Virus record (IMG/VR): IMGVR_UViG_3300042504_003724 | Coordinates: 1-30,948 of that record | Direction: 5' to 3' (one strand) | Length of the DNA: 30,948 nucleotides | Source: a virus | Shown here: positions 7,658 through 14,795 of the stretch, piece after piece | Numbering within the stretch: the first letter of the stretch is position 1 | How the letters are laid out: each line of letters starts with the position of its first letter | The notes under the pieces: generated by a model | The model's input: only the letters and a program-made list of their open reading frames with translations | The model's database searches: none | Told to the model about the DNA's origin: nothing | Position numbers and translations under genes: made by a program

Positions 7658-7967
7658 TTTTTACAGCCTTTGCAAGAGAGTAATTCCAAGCTGCTCTTCG
7701 CGCTCGGTCTTTGAGTGTTGCATTCATTTTGGCGAAAAATCTAGGTATCGCATTCGTCGTATATATCGGCTCACCGCTTCCCCTGATGTCGCTGCTGTAC
7801 TTCCACATGCTCCCCAGTCTTGCAACCAATTCCTCAATATCCATTGAATCTATGCTGTCTGGGTCGAAATCTAGCATGTATGCAAAAACAGCAAGCTGCT
7901 TTTCGTTGTAATGTATTTGGTTTTCAGCGTTGTAAAGATTTTCGCCAGTAGCAGCTCTATGCCTCAT
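7650..7967 (-). CDS. Hypothetical protein (105 aa)
   Basis: Not recognised. It is soluble and probably helical, with an Arg/Ala-rich C-terminal part (AKMNATLKDRARRAAWNYSLAKAVKNG region, about residues 79-105) that could bind nucleic acid or pack as a helix. An acidic middle stretch, DFDPDSIDSMDIEEL, covers about residues 33-47. It overlaps the upstream gene by 11 nt and the downstream gene by 8 nt, which supports it as a real, translationally coupled gene. Nothing indicates membrane insertion or a catalytic motif. Confidence 0.6.
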   Translation of the reverse strand: MRHRAATGENLYNAENQIHYNEKQLAVFAYMLDFDPDSIDSMDIEELVARLGSMWKYSSDIRGSGEPIYTTNAIPRFFAKMNATLKDRARRAAWNYSLAKAVKNG

Positions 7968-8265
7968 TGAAAAGCTCCTCTATTTCTTCGTTTTTTGTAA
8001 AATCGCCTGGCTCTGTTGTTTCCCATTTTTTCTGCGGGTCATTTGACTGCAGTAAGTCACAGAACCACATTGCACCATCTGGTAGCTCGTATGACATTAA
8101 TCGTGGATTCCATTTAACCACTTGGGAATTTCTATTCGGATTCTGCTGTGGCTCTTGTATGTTTGGGAAGTCCGGGTCGATATCTGGGCACGCTTCGTAC
8201 CTTCCTTCACTCAAAGCCTCTTCAACAATGGATAACTTCTTGGGTATGCGAGGCACAATTTTCAC
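7957..8265 (-). CDS. Hypothetical protein (102 aa)
   Basis: Not recognised. The N-terminus is basic (MKIVPRIPKK) and is followed by an acidic, proline-rich linker (CPDIDPDFPNIQEPQQNP, about 26-43). A compact segment WNPRLMSYELPDGAMWFCDLL (about 52-72) and a strongly acidic tail complete it. No membrane segment. It lies 10 nt after the upstream stop and overlaps the downstream gene by 11 nt, as expected for a genuine small phage gene. Confidence 0.6.
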   Translation of the reverse strand: MKIVPRIPKKLSIVEEALSEGRYEACPDIDPDFPNIQEPQQNPNRNSQVVKWNPRLMSYELPDGAMWFCDLLQSNDPQKKWETTEPGDFTKNEEIEELFNEA

Positions 8266-8275
8266 AGCCTGCCCA

Positions 8276-8509
8276 CTAACTCTGTAGTCTTACCAATGCC
8301 GCCAATTGCAGTTTCAAACATTCATATGCGTCATACTGGGCAACGAGAGCGCTGTTTTCTGACAAAGACATATCTATTGGATTTGCCATGTCTGGCTCTA
8401 GGTCTTCATCCTCGATACCTAAAGTAAAAGCCAGTGTATAAATAGAGTATTCGAGAATTTGAACCGCCTCCGCTTTTGCGCTGGCCAATTGCTCTACTGA
8501 TAGTGCCAT
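8276..8509 (-). CDS. Hypothetical small acidic helical protein (77 aa)
   Basis: Not recognised. The sequence is almost entirely helix-favouring, with an acidic central loop (GIEDEDLEPDMANPIDMS, about 31-48) between two amphipathic helices. It might act as a small chaperone or adaptor, but that is only a structural impression. It is separated from both neighbours by about 10 nt in the minus-strand run. Confidence 0.55.
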   Translation of the reverse strand: MALSVEQLASAKAEAVQILEYSIYTLAFTLGIEDEDLEPDMANPIDMSLSENSALVAQYDAYECLKLQLAALVRLQS

Positions 8510-8518
8510 GTTTGAAGG

Positions 8519-8755
8519 TTACTCCGCAATCTTCGATTTGACGTTGCTAATTTTTGCAAGGAAGTCAACAATCAGCTTGTGGCCCTGAATCATCCCGTGG
8601 TGGTCTGTGCCTGGTACAAAATTCTCTGCATCAAACGTGTCGGGGTCAAAGCCTTCCTGAATGAGTCTCTCCATGAGCTGTCTCTCCAGGTCCTTGAGGG
8701 TGCGCTGGTAGACGAGCTTCTTCTCCTGGGTTGAAAATGAGGATTCAAATTTCAT
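8519..8755 (-). CDS. Hypothetical helical protein (78 aa)
   Basis: Not recognised. I chose the ATG at 8755 because GGAG lies 5 nt upstream on the coding strand (complement at 8761-8764). A TTG at 8794 would add 13 residues and has a weaker AGGG site. The protein starts MKFESSF. It has a long charged helix (TQEKKLVYQRTLKDLERQLMERL region) with heptad-like spacing, so a short coiled coil is possible, then a DPDTFD loop and a second helix. It belongs to the block of four small unknown genes (7650-8755). Confidence 0.6.
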   Translation of the reverse strand: MKFESSFSTQEKKLVYQRTLKDLERQLMERLIQEGFDPDTFDAENFVPGTDHHGMIQGHKLIVDFLAKISNVKSKIAE

Positions 8756-8812
8756 ACTGTCTCCATTGTGCCTATAGTCGTACGGATACCCCAATTGTAC
8801 CCTAATTCTATA

Positions 8813-9514
8813 CTAGGGATTGGCCAGTTTGGGCATTCCGGTAAAGGTGGGTCCTATCTGTTTGCCGTCTGCGTCAACACCTGTTTTAATTCCCTTGGTC
8901 CAAGTCCATGGATTTTCATACCTATTATCTTCTTTTAGCTTGCCGTATTTCATTCGCGATTCAACCAACTCTTTGTCGTCCCAAAGATTTGACGTAACGA
9001 TTTCTGTGCTCTCAAGGACAGAATTATCGTAGATATTAAAGAAGCAGAACGGGGTTCCAGCCCCAAATACCACAGGCTCTCCAATTTTGGTTATTTTCCA
9101 ATTCATCTGGGATTCGTCTGGCCACCAATAACTAGGGATTGTGGCGGTAAGTGGGGTGGCTCCGTCAACAAAATAGTTCGGGGAACCAGTCATCCAGGTG
9201 TTGTAGCCCTCTTCGGTGCTTATAACCCAACCAATATTTATTGAAATCATTCCAATTATTGATGAAATTGCCTGAACCCGACCAGATGAGGTTATCTCTC
9301 CAGAAAGAATTTCTGGCGGTGTATTGCCACCATTCCACTGGACGACCAGGTCTTCTTCAAGAACAACTTCCCACCCGTAGACATTTGCAACAGTCATTGG
9401 CATACATTGATAGGCGTGCTTGTTGTACGTAGCATCCATCCAGTCACGCTTAAGCCTAGATTGCTGTATTAGGGGTGAACTTATATGTGTTCGTTTTAGG
9501 AATAGTTTTGTCAT
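8813..9514 (-). CDS. DUF6065-like hypothetical protein
   Basis: The N-terminal third carries RDWMDAT (23-29), AYQCMPMTVANVYGWE (34-49) and WNGG (60-63). I associate this combination with the uncharacterised family DUF6065, found in phages and bacteria; the name is from memory and should be verified. The rest is rich in aromatic residues and glycine, ending in a loop-rich tail with GIKTGVDADGKQIGPTF (about 208-224). No membrane segment or signal peptide. Its start overlaps the stop of the upstream prolyl-hydroxylase-like gene by 4 nt (ATGA), so the two are probably translated together. Biochemical role unknown. Confidence 0.6.
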   Translation of the reverse strand: MTKLFLKRTHISSPLIQQSRLKRDWMDATYNKHAYQCMPMTVANVYGWEVVLEEDLVVQWNGGNTPPEILSGEITSSGRVQAISSIIGMISINIGWVISTEEGYNTWMTGSPNYFVDGATPLTATIPSYWWPDESQMNWKITKIGEPVVFGAGTPFCFFNIYDNSVLESTEIVTSNLWDDKELVESRMKYGKLKEDNRYENPWTWTKGIKTGVDADGKQIGPTFTGMPKLANP

Positions 9515-10242
9515 TTTTGAAAAATAAATCTTCCGACTTGATTCGCTGTTGGGCTAACTATACCCGGCCCGTACTCGACGTCGGTGCCATCTATGTTCTT
9601 TCCGTATCCCTTCCACTGTCTATGGAACCTGTCATTGTAGTCAAACATTGTGACAGCTGCGTACTTGGTTCCCCTAGTAACGGGCTTGGACGCATGAGAG
9701 TAAATAAAGGTAGAAGGGAACAAAACAATGTCTCCATATTTTGGCTTGAAAGTTATATCCAGAAATGGGAAAAACAGTTCACCGCCATCGTAGTCATCGT
9801 TTAGGTACATGACCGAAGAGACCGTGCACACATAGGAGAATCCATGGTCTGCGTGCACATTGAAGTGTTGGCCTTCGTTGTATCTAACATAATTAATTGC
9901 TTCCATGAAATCCATGCGGATGTTGTATCTGGATTCGTAATCTTGCAAGCAAGCAGTCAACCCGGTCACGGTGTCGTTGTATATATTTATCAACTCACTG
10001 AATTGCGTTGGACAGTGTTCAAAGTGAGCAGGGCTCATCTTGCAATCGACACAGTCTCTGTAGTCCTTCATAACTTGCCCGTCGCCAACAAGAGCCTGCA
10101 TCCACGAGTATGGCGGAGTTGTGCTATCCCCAATTGTCGCCTCTAGGCGTTCTGGTATTTTTAAGTCTTCACTCAATATGTTCCTGTAAACCAGAAATCC
10201 AGCTTTCGGGTCTCCAACATACTCAACATCAATGTTTCTCAT
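9511..10242 (-). CDS. Prolyl 4-hydroxylase-like 2OG-Fe(II) oxygenase (Lys variant)
   Basis: The core is typical of phage prolyl-4-hydroxylase-like domains: NVHADHG (His130, Asp132), VMYLNDDYDGGELFFPF (144-160), FPSTFIYSH (175-183, distal His183) and GTKYAAV, where Lys193 replaces the Arg found in all neighbouring copies. Animal collagen prolyl hydroxylases also use Lys to bind 2-oxoglutarate, so function is plausible. The longest reading frame begins at 10347, but that would overlap the upstream gene by 98 nt. The Met at 10242, 7 nt past the upstream stop, gives 243 aa and is preferred. A Cys-rich stretch (DCVDCKMSPAHFEHC, 63-77) could bind a metal. It overlaps the downstream gene by 4 nt. 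Confidence 0.85.
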   Translation of the reverse strand: MRNIDVEYVGDPKAGFLVYRNILSEDLKIPERLEATIGDSTTPPYSWMQALVGDGQVMKDYRDCVDCKMSPAHFEHCPTQFSELINIYNDTVTGLTACLQDYESRYNIRMDFMEAINYVRYNEGQHFNVHADHGFSYVCTVSSVMYLNDDYDGGELFFPFLDITFKPKYGDIVLFPSTFIYSHASKPVTRGTKYAAVTMFDYNDRFHRQWKGYGKNIDGTDVEYGPGIVSPTANQVGRFIFQK

Positions 10243-10249
10243 TGGCTCA

Positions 10250-10777
10250 TCATATCTGGGAAAACCATATCGCCAACGATAGACGCTCTCCTTCGAGAAC
10301 ACTATCAACGTAATGACTATATGGTAAATTGCTTGGAAAAATGACACAACTACCAGCGCGCGGTTTATATCGGTAGCCAGCTTTAGGGAAAACTAAGTCC
10401 CCGCCCGAGAATCCATCGTTTAAATAGACAACCGCAGAAACAACGAAATTATTGCAACCCAACTTTGGCGTTCCGTCAAGGTTTTGGCTATCCGCATGTT
10501 CTTCGGGCAGATTTCCTGGAATCACCCCAATAAGTACCGCCGTATCAATGATTAGGGCTGTCTTGAATTCTTCTTCTGCAATTTTTAAAACCCTTTCACA
10601 TATGCCCTCAAAAACACCATACGAAAACGCATCGTATTCAAACAAGGCATGTTTATCGTAGTATCCGGTTGATGGGTCATTTTCTGAATAGTTTGACGGA
10701 AAACCAATTTCTTTAATTGCGTCTAATATGGCCTCATATTCTTTCGGTTCTATCAAGTTTAATTTGCTTATAATCAT
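10250..10777 (-). CDS. Prolyl 4-hydroxylase-like 2OG-Fe(II) oxygenase (short)
   Basis: A compact 175-aa catalytic domain with EEHADSQ (His94, Asp96), VVYLNDGFSGGDLVFP (116-131), PYSHYVDS (distal His155) and GERLSLAIWF (Arg165). The length is close to a minimal P4H-type domain without substrate-binding extensions. Family members hydroxylate proline or other residues in proteins or peptides; the target here is unknown. It starts 3 nt after the upstream oxygenase stop and ends 7 nt before the next start, in the middle of a run of three P4H-like genes. Confidence 0.87.
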   Translation of the reverse strand: MIISKLNLIEPKEYEAILDAIKEIGFPSNYSENDPSTGYYDKHALFEYDAFSYGVFEGICERVLKIAEEEFKTALIIDTAVLIGVIPGNLPEEHADSQNLDGTPKLGCNNFVVSAVVYLNDGFSGGDLVFPKAGYRYKPRAGSCVIFPSNLPYSHYVDSVLEGERLSLAIWFSQI

Positions 10778-10780
10778 CTT

Positions 10781-11413
10781 TTATTTAACCGTATAGAAAG
10801 AAGGGGTGGTATACCTGTATCCCTTTGTTATCATCGTAACTCCGTGCAGGTAGTTGACGTCACCTGGATGAGCAATTGCTAGGCCTGGCTTTGGCCTAAT
10901 GCTTATATCATGCTGCGGGTAATATAGCTCTCCGCCTTCAAAATCATCATTGTAATAAAATAATGAGTTCAGGTCGTAGTCGACAAAGGCGTTTGGCTCA
11001 CCGTTGTTGAGCTGCTTATCGGCATGTGGCCTTTGCTCAATCCCTGGTCTCCATTTCATGATTACTGGGGGTCGAGAGGAAAGTTCTAGGCCATAAATTT
11101 CTTCAAGAGCAGTTTGCATCTTTTGTATATATTTATCGATAATGTTAAAAACCGGCACTGAAAGTCTTTGGAGAATGTCGCTGCTGCATTGCCTGTCGTT
11201 CCAGTAATCAGCGTTATACAGACAGGTCCCATCTTCAGCGTAAACGCTTTCTTTTGAATTATTCCACTCGTTTATTGTTGGACAAAATTTTTGTATTACC
11301 TCAATATCTGATTTGTCAATAAAATTTTCAAATATGTGGATGTTTTCTGGTCCTGAACCAAAATGACCTGGTTCCACCCTCCATGGTGACAGCGAGTTTT
11401 CGCTCATTTTCAT
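10781..11413 (-). CDS. Prolyl 4-hydroxylase-like 2OG-Fe(II) oxygenase
   Basis: A 210-aa dioxygenase homologue with RPHADKQ (His129 or 130, Asp132), SLFYYNDDFEGGELYYP (150-166), IRPKPG (172-177), NYLHGVT (distal His190) and GYRYTTPSFY (Arg200). It is close in layout to the enzyme at 12918-13538: both share the IHADG/PHADK core, the IRPKPG or IKPKPG turn and the HGVT-x-x-x-x-G-x-RY end. The two therefore probably form a pair of paralogues flanking the two sulfotransferase-like genes. It overlaps the upstream sulfotransferase-like gene by 4 nt. Confidence 0.88.
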   Translation of the reverse strand: MKMSENSLSPWRVEPGHFGSGPENIHIFENFIDKSDIEVIQKFCPTINEWNNSKESVYAEDGTCLYNADYWNDRQCSSDILQRLSVPVFNIIDKYIQKMQTALEEIYGLELSSRPPVIMKWRPGIEQRPHADKQLNNGEPNAFVDYDLNSLFYYNDDFEGGELYYPQHDISIRPKPGLAIAHPGDVNYLHGVTMITKGYRYTTPSFYTVK

Positions 11414-12168
11414 AGATTAGCACTCTCGCCGCTTCTCACCAGATGATAAACCATACTGTCAATGTCGCAGCGACTGAGGATTTCTCTGACGTGGCTAATA
11501 TCGGGAGTAAAATTGTTTTTAAAAGAAGAATTAGATACGTTTTTGATTGATTGGTCTAGTTTCAATCCATGGTCAAGTAGGATTTTTTTTCTGAGCCACT
11601 CAATCCCGATGTGTCTATTGTCCAGAGTAAATATAAACATATTTTCTATTTTGTTTTTTATTTCTTCTTCGCTCGGCATATCAGACTCAATAAATACAAT
11701 ATTTTCCCTACTTTGGACATCGTCATCCGTAAGCGAAACTACAGAGCTATCTGCCAAACCAATTCTACAAAATAACATCTTTGATTGCAGATTTCCAGAA
11801 TTGGAGAATAATTCGTTTGCTCCAAATGGAGTCATATAGCCGTACAAGAATTCTTCCATAAATTCACTTGACATAACTCTGTCTGAATTCGCACACACAT
11901 ATGAGGCAATGCTCATATAGTGGCTAATGGGTTCCCTCACAAAAGAAAACACATCAAATTTTTCATCTTCAACGGACACTGGGTTGGTTGCAAAGTGGCC
12001 CGAAACGAATGGGATATCTGTAAAACTTTTCTTGTCGTACATCAATCGACTAGTGCCGGTGTTGTTTATTTTGCGAAGCAGACCAGCATTGACAAACGTT
12101 CCATAAAGCGCATCACACACAGACTTGCCAGAGGTGCGTGGTATGTGAAGATGATAAATCCTATGCAT
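11410..12168 (-). CDS. Sulfotransferase-like protein 1
   Basis: The N-terminus YHLHIPRTSGKSV (5-17) is the 5'-phosphosulfate-binding loop of PAPS-dependent sulfotransferases of the carbohydrate/heparan type. The 3'-phosphate motif is visible as FVREPISHYMS (76-86) with Arg78 and Ser86. SGHF (56-59) between them is another family marker. These enzymes transfer sulfate from PAPS to hydroxyl groups of sugars, or in related families to tyrosine. The length of 252 aa is that of a bare catalytic domain with no membrane anchor. It overlaps the flanking sulfotransferase gene by 8 nt and the downstream hydroxylase by 4 nt. A hydroxyl acceptor made by a neighbouring oxygenase is an attractive but untested idea. 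Confidence 0.78.
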   Translation of the reverse strand: MHRIYHLHIPRTSGKSVCDALYGTFVNAGLLRKINNTGTSRLMYDKKSFTDIPFVSGHFATNPVSVEDEKFDVFSFVREPISHYMSIASYVCANSDRVMSSEFMEEFLYGYMTPFGANELFSNSGNLQSKMLFCRIGLADSSVVSLTDDDVQSRENIVFIESDMPSEEEIKNKIENMFIFTLDNRHIGIEWLRKKILLDHGLKLDQSIKNVSNSSFKNNFTPDISHVREILSRCDIDSMVYHLVRSGESANL

Positions 12169-12928
12169 TTTGCCTCAACGGTCGTTCTTTCATCTTTGCA
12201 TAAAGTTCCATATCTAGTTCTATTTTGCTAGTGATTGAAATCACTTGTCTTTTGTTCAGCTTAAACGAGAGTGGTGGAGTCTCGTTGACGATAGAGTCGT
12301 CGGTCTTTATTGACGTATTAAACATTCGGATTAGAATAGTGTTGACAAAATCAATCAACTGACCCCTTTCTTCGGTGAGGCCAATTATTATATTCTCAAG
12401 TCTTTGGCTAAGCTGAGAGTATGACTGAGGTTTTTCTACAAAAAAACTTTTGGCTATGTCTATAATTGGGTTTCCAAATTCATTAACGCCCACCTGTTTC
12501 TCTATACCGGCAATTTTTGAATACAAAAAACAAGATTGTGGATTTTCGCACCCCGACATACCCTCAAACCTAGAGTTGATTTCGTTGTTGTTGGACAAAA
12601 ATTCATCCAAGAAATTTCTATCAAATGTATCTCCTTGTTGCAGAGCGGAATATTTGGCCAGACTTAGATACTGCTCGAACGGTTCTCTAATCATAGAAAA
12701 AGAAATTAGATTATCAATTGAGCCAATTGGATTCCTACCAAAGTGTCCACAAATTATGTTATGCGACTCGGCTATTTTTGGGTCAAATACGAATTCGAAA
12801 TCTTTAGGCAGGTATACATTCGGCGAATTTATTGCAAGTGGATTTTTTGCACATTCGATAAGGTCGTAGTGCATCTTTGTGCCCGATGTTTTCGGAATAT
12901 GTAAAAAGTAAAGGTTCTCACCCTTCAT
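12161..12928 (-). CDS. Sulfotransferase-like protein 2
   Basis: A paralogue of the downstream gene: LYFLHIPKTSGTKM (6-19) for the 5'-phosphosulfate loop, CGHFGRNP (60-67), and MIREPFEQYLS (79-89) with Arg81 and Ser89 at the same spacing as in the first copy. The C-terminal IELDMELYAKM segment (about 236-246) matches the end helix common in this family (pattern D-x-x-LY). It is 255 aa with no signal peptide or transmembrane segment, so it should be cytosolic where PAPS is available. Its start lies within the end of the upstream P4H-like gene (11-nt overlap) and it overlaps the downstream copy by 8 nt. Confidence 0.78.
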   Translation of the reverse strand: MKGENLYFLHIPKTSGTKMHYDLIECAKNPLAINSPNVYLPKDFEFVFDPKIAESHNIICGHFGRNPIGSIDNLISFSMIREPFEQYLSLAKYSALQQGDTFDRNFLDEFLSNNNEINSRFEGMSGCENPQSCFLYSKIAGIEKQVGVNEFGNPIIDIAKSFFVEKPQSYSQLSQRLENIIIGLTEERGQLIDFVNTILIRMFNTSIKTDDSIVNETPPLSFKLNKRQVISITSKIELDMELYAKMKERPLRQNA

Positions 12929-13538
12929 TCATTTTTGCCATTTCCATAAGTATCTTATGCTTGGTGGGAGTCCAAAAATGTGGTGATGTATATCGAATTC
13001 CCGATTTAACCTCAGTAACCCCATGAGTGTACATGTTGGTTGACGGAAAGAATATCAGGGTTCCGGGTTTTGGTTTTATGAAAATGTCGTATTTTGGAAA
13101 AAAAAGTTCGCCGCCTTCATAATCATCATTTAAATAAATAATTGAACCATAATCAACTATGTAGTTATACCCTGGCCACCCACCAGCCGTTTCGCCGTCT
13201 GCATGAATGTCTTGATACTCACCCGGGTACCACTTCCTAATACCTGGCTTTGTCTTTTCAAGCTTTCTTCCAAATTTATATTCAATTTCATGCTGAACAT
13301 TATCGACATACTGCTGCATAATGTGAAATACTTGCGTGGAATTTTTTTCAATGTATTCAGGCATGTGAATACTGTCCGTACCAAGCTCACTTCTGGACTC
13401 CCATTCCGAAACCGTTGAGCAATATGTAACTATTTCTTCTAAGTGTTTTTCACTTATGAAGTTTTCTTTTATTATTATGTTCGATGGGTCAGCAGAGGGC
13501 AGACTGGATAAATCAAAAGCCTCTTCTCTGAATGCCAT
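12918..13538 (-). CDS. Prolyl 4-hydroxylase-like 2OG-Fe(II) oxygenase next to the PPFF protein
   Basis: A 206-aa P4H-type enzyme with QDIHADGE (His112, Asp114), IIYLNDDYEGGELFFPKYD (133-151), IKPKPGTLIFFPS (154-166), YTHGVTE (distal His172) and GIRYTSPHFW (Arg182). All catalytic residues are present. The gene is the first of the modification block and starts only 9 nt after the stop of the FN3 protein whose C-terminus is a run of PPFF units. That makes the Pro-rich tract a natural candidate substrate, although nothing in the sequence proves it. It overlaps the first sulfotransferase-like gene by 11 nt. Confidence 0.9.
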   Translation of the reverse strand: MAFREEAFDLSSLPSADPSNIIIKENFISEKHLEEIVTYCSTVSEWESRSELGTDSIHMPEYIEKNSTQVFHIMQQYVDNVQHEIEYKFGRKLEKTKPGIRKWYPGEYQDIHADGETAGGWPGYNYIVDYGSIIYLNDDYEGGELFFPKYDIFIKPKPGTLIFFPSTNMYTHGVTEVKSGIRYTSPHFWTPTKHKILMEMAKMNEG

Positions 13539-13547
13539 CGAACATGC

Positions 13548-14792
13548 TCACTTAAATCCAGGACCGAATGAAGGCGGGAAGAAGGGCGGGAAGAATGGAG
13601 GGAAGAATGGCGGAAAGAACGGAGGAAAGAAGGGAGGGAAGAACGGTGGGAAGAATGGTGGAAAGAATGGTGGAAAGTAGGGCGGGAAGTAAGGAGGGGC
13701 AACTGGGGTTACGGAGTTGGATGAATTAGAGGTTTGAGAGCCGTAAGCATTGGATGCAGTAACTGTGAATGTGTAAGCAGTGCCGTTTGACAAACCAGTA
13801 ATAGTCGCTGGCGATGCTGCTGTGGATGAAAGACCACCAGGAGATGAAACTGTTGTATGTGTTGTTGCACCAGTACCAGCTCCTCCAGCTGTATATGTAA
13901 TGGTCGCTTGCGCGTTTCCACCTGCCGCAGAAACAGAAGTCGGCTGTCCTGGTCTATTTCCTGCTGTAACGGAGTTAGAGGACACTGATGTCGCTGAACC
14001 GTACGCGGTAGATGCACTGACCGTAAATGTATAAGCAGTACCAGCGGTTAGCCCAGTTGCTCTAATTGGGCTCGTTCCAGTGAAAGTCAAGCTCCCTGGA
14101 GTCGTGGTTACCGTATATGTAGGAGAGCCGGTTCCAGCTGAGCCTGGAGTAAAAGGAACATCAATAGCTCGGTCTACGTTCTGAACTATTACAGCAGTAC
14201 CTATTGTTGGGGCAGTAGGCGCGTTACCTGCAGTAACCGAACCAGTTGAGCCAGAAGTTGCCGAACCGAATAAGTTTGATGCAGTAACCGTAAAGGTATA
14301 TGAAGTTCCAGCTGTTAGACCAGTAACTCGAATTGGGCTAGAACCAGTTGCGGTAATTCCGCCAGGTGACGAAGTTGCGGTAAATGTTGTTACACCGGTA
14401 CCAGCGGTTCCAGCAGTGTAGGTAACATCAATTGCTCTATCAACGTTTGAGACAATTGAAGCAGTTCCGATTGTTGGGGCGCCAGGGTTTTGGCCGATTG
14501 CCACAGAACCAGTCGTAACGGTATCGGATGGGACACCGTAATTGGTATTTGCCACCAAACTAAACGTATATGTTGTTCCAGCTGTCAGGCCAGTAACTGT
14601 TATTGGTGAACTTGAAGCAGAGGCGCTAACACTGCCAGGACTTGATGTGGCTGTGTAAGTAATTGTGTCCTTGCCGATATATTCGGACGGGGTAAAAGAT
14701 ATTGAAGCTACCGTGCCTACGCCGGTATTAGTCGCAACGACGTCTGTTGGTGTCGTTGGCTTTTTACCACCACTATCTTTTAATGATTCCAT
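13548..14792 (-). CDS. Four-FN3 virion protein with C-terminal PPFF repeat
   Basis: About 414 aa. Four tandem fibronectin-III-like domains of roughly 85-90 residues (about 11-101, 102-190, 191-279, 280-362) share signatures such as TGLTAGT-x-YTF and A-x-N-x-YG. FN3 domains are common on phage tails and capsids, where they bind surfaces. Residues 366-409 are an uninterrupted tract of PPYF twice, PPFF eight times and PPSF once, followed by GPGFK. The eleven Pro-Pro pairs would need EF-P for smooth translation. The start at 14792 lies 3 nt after the upstream stop. It shares its last FN3-PVAPPYFPP module with the protein at 22661-23209. It is probably a tail or decoration protein; the exact position on the virion is unknown. 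Confidence 0.75.
   Translation of the reverse strand: MESLKDSGGKKPTTPTDVVATNTGVGTVASISFTPSEYIGKDTITYTATSSPGSVSASASSSPITVTGLTAGTTYTFSLVANTNYGVPSDTVTTGSVAIGQNPGAPTIGTASIVSNVDRAIDVTYTAGTAGTGVTTFTATSSPGGITATGSSPIRVTGLTAGTSYTFTVTASNLFGSATSGSTGSVTAGNAPTAPTIGTAVIVQNVDRAIDVPFTPGSAGTGSPTYTVTTTPGSLTFTGTSPIRATGLTAGTAYTFTVSASTAYGSATSVSSNSVTAGNRPGQPTSVSAAGGNAQATITYTAGGAGTGATTHTTVSSPGGLSSTAASPATITGLSNGTAYTFTVTASNAYGSQTSNSSNSVTPVAPPYFPPYFPPFFPPFFPPFFPPFFPPFFPPFFPPFFPPFFPPSFGPGFK
13566..13697 (-). repeat. 12-bp repeat encoding PPFF tetrapeptides (11 units)
   Basis: Eleven 12-nt units encode PP[F/Y/S]F. Third codon positions vary: all four Pro codons (CCA, CCC, CCG, CCT) and both Phe codons are used. The pattern is therefore conserved at protein level rather than being a recent DNA slippage tract. 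A shorter sibling lies at 22850-22909. Confidence 0.9.
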
Positions 14793-14795
14793 GAT

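Noticed and set aside
9511-10347. Longer P4H-like frame beginning at 10347
   Set aside because: It would overlap the upstream oxygenase by 98 nt and its hydrophobic N-terminus is the shadow of that gene; the Met at 10242 fits the spacing.
13456-13680. Plus-strand frame encoding a GGKNGGK-rich peptide
   Set aside because: It is the exact complement of the PPFF-coding repeat; the repeat explains its composition and there is no ribosome site.
13566-13697. Short tandem DNA repeat that might look like a CRISPR or regulatory array
   Set aside because: Units are 12 nt without spacers and lie in frame within a coding gene; variation is synonymous.
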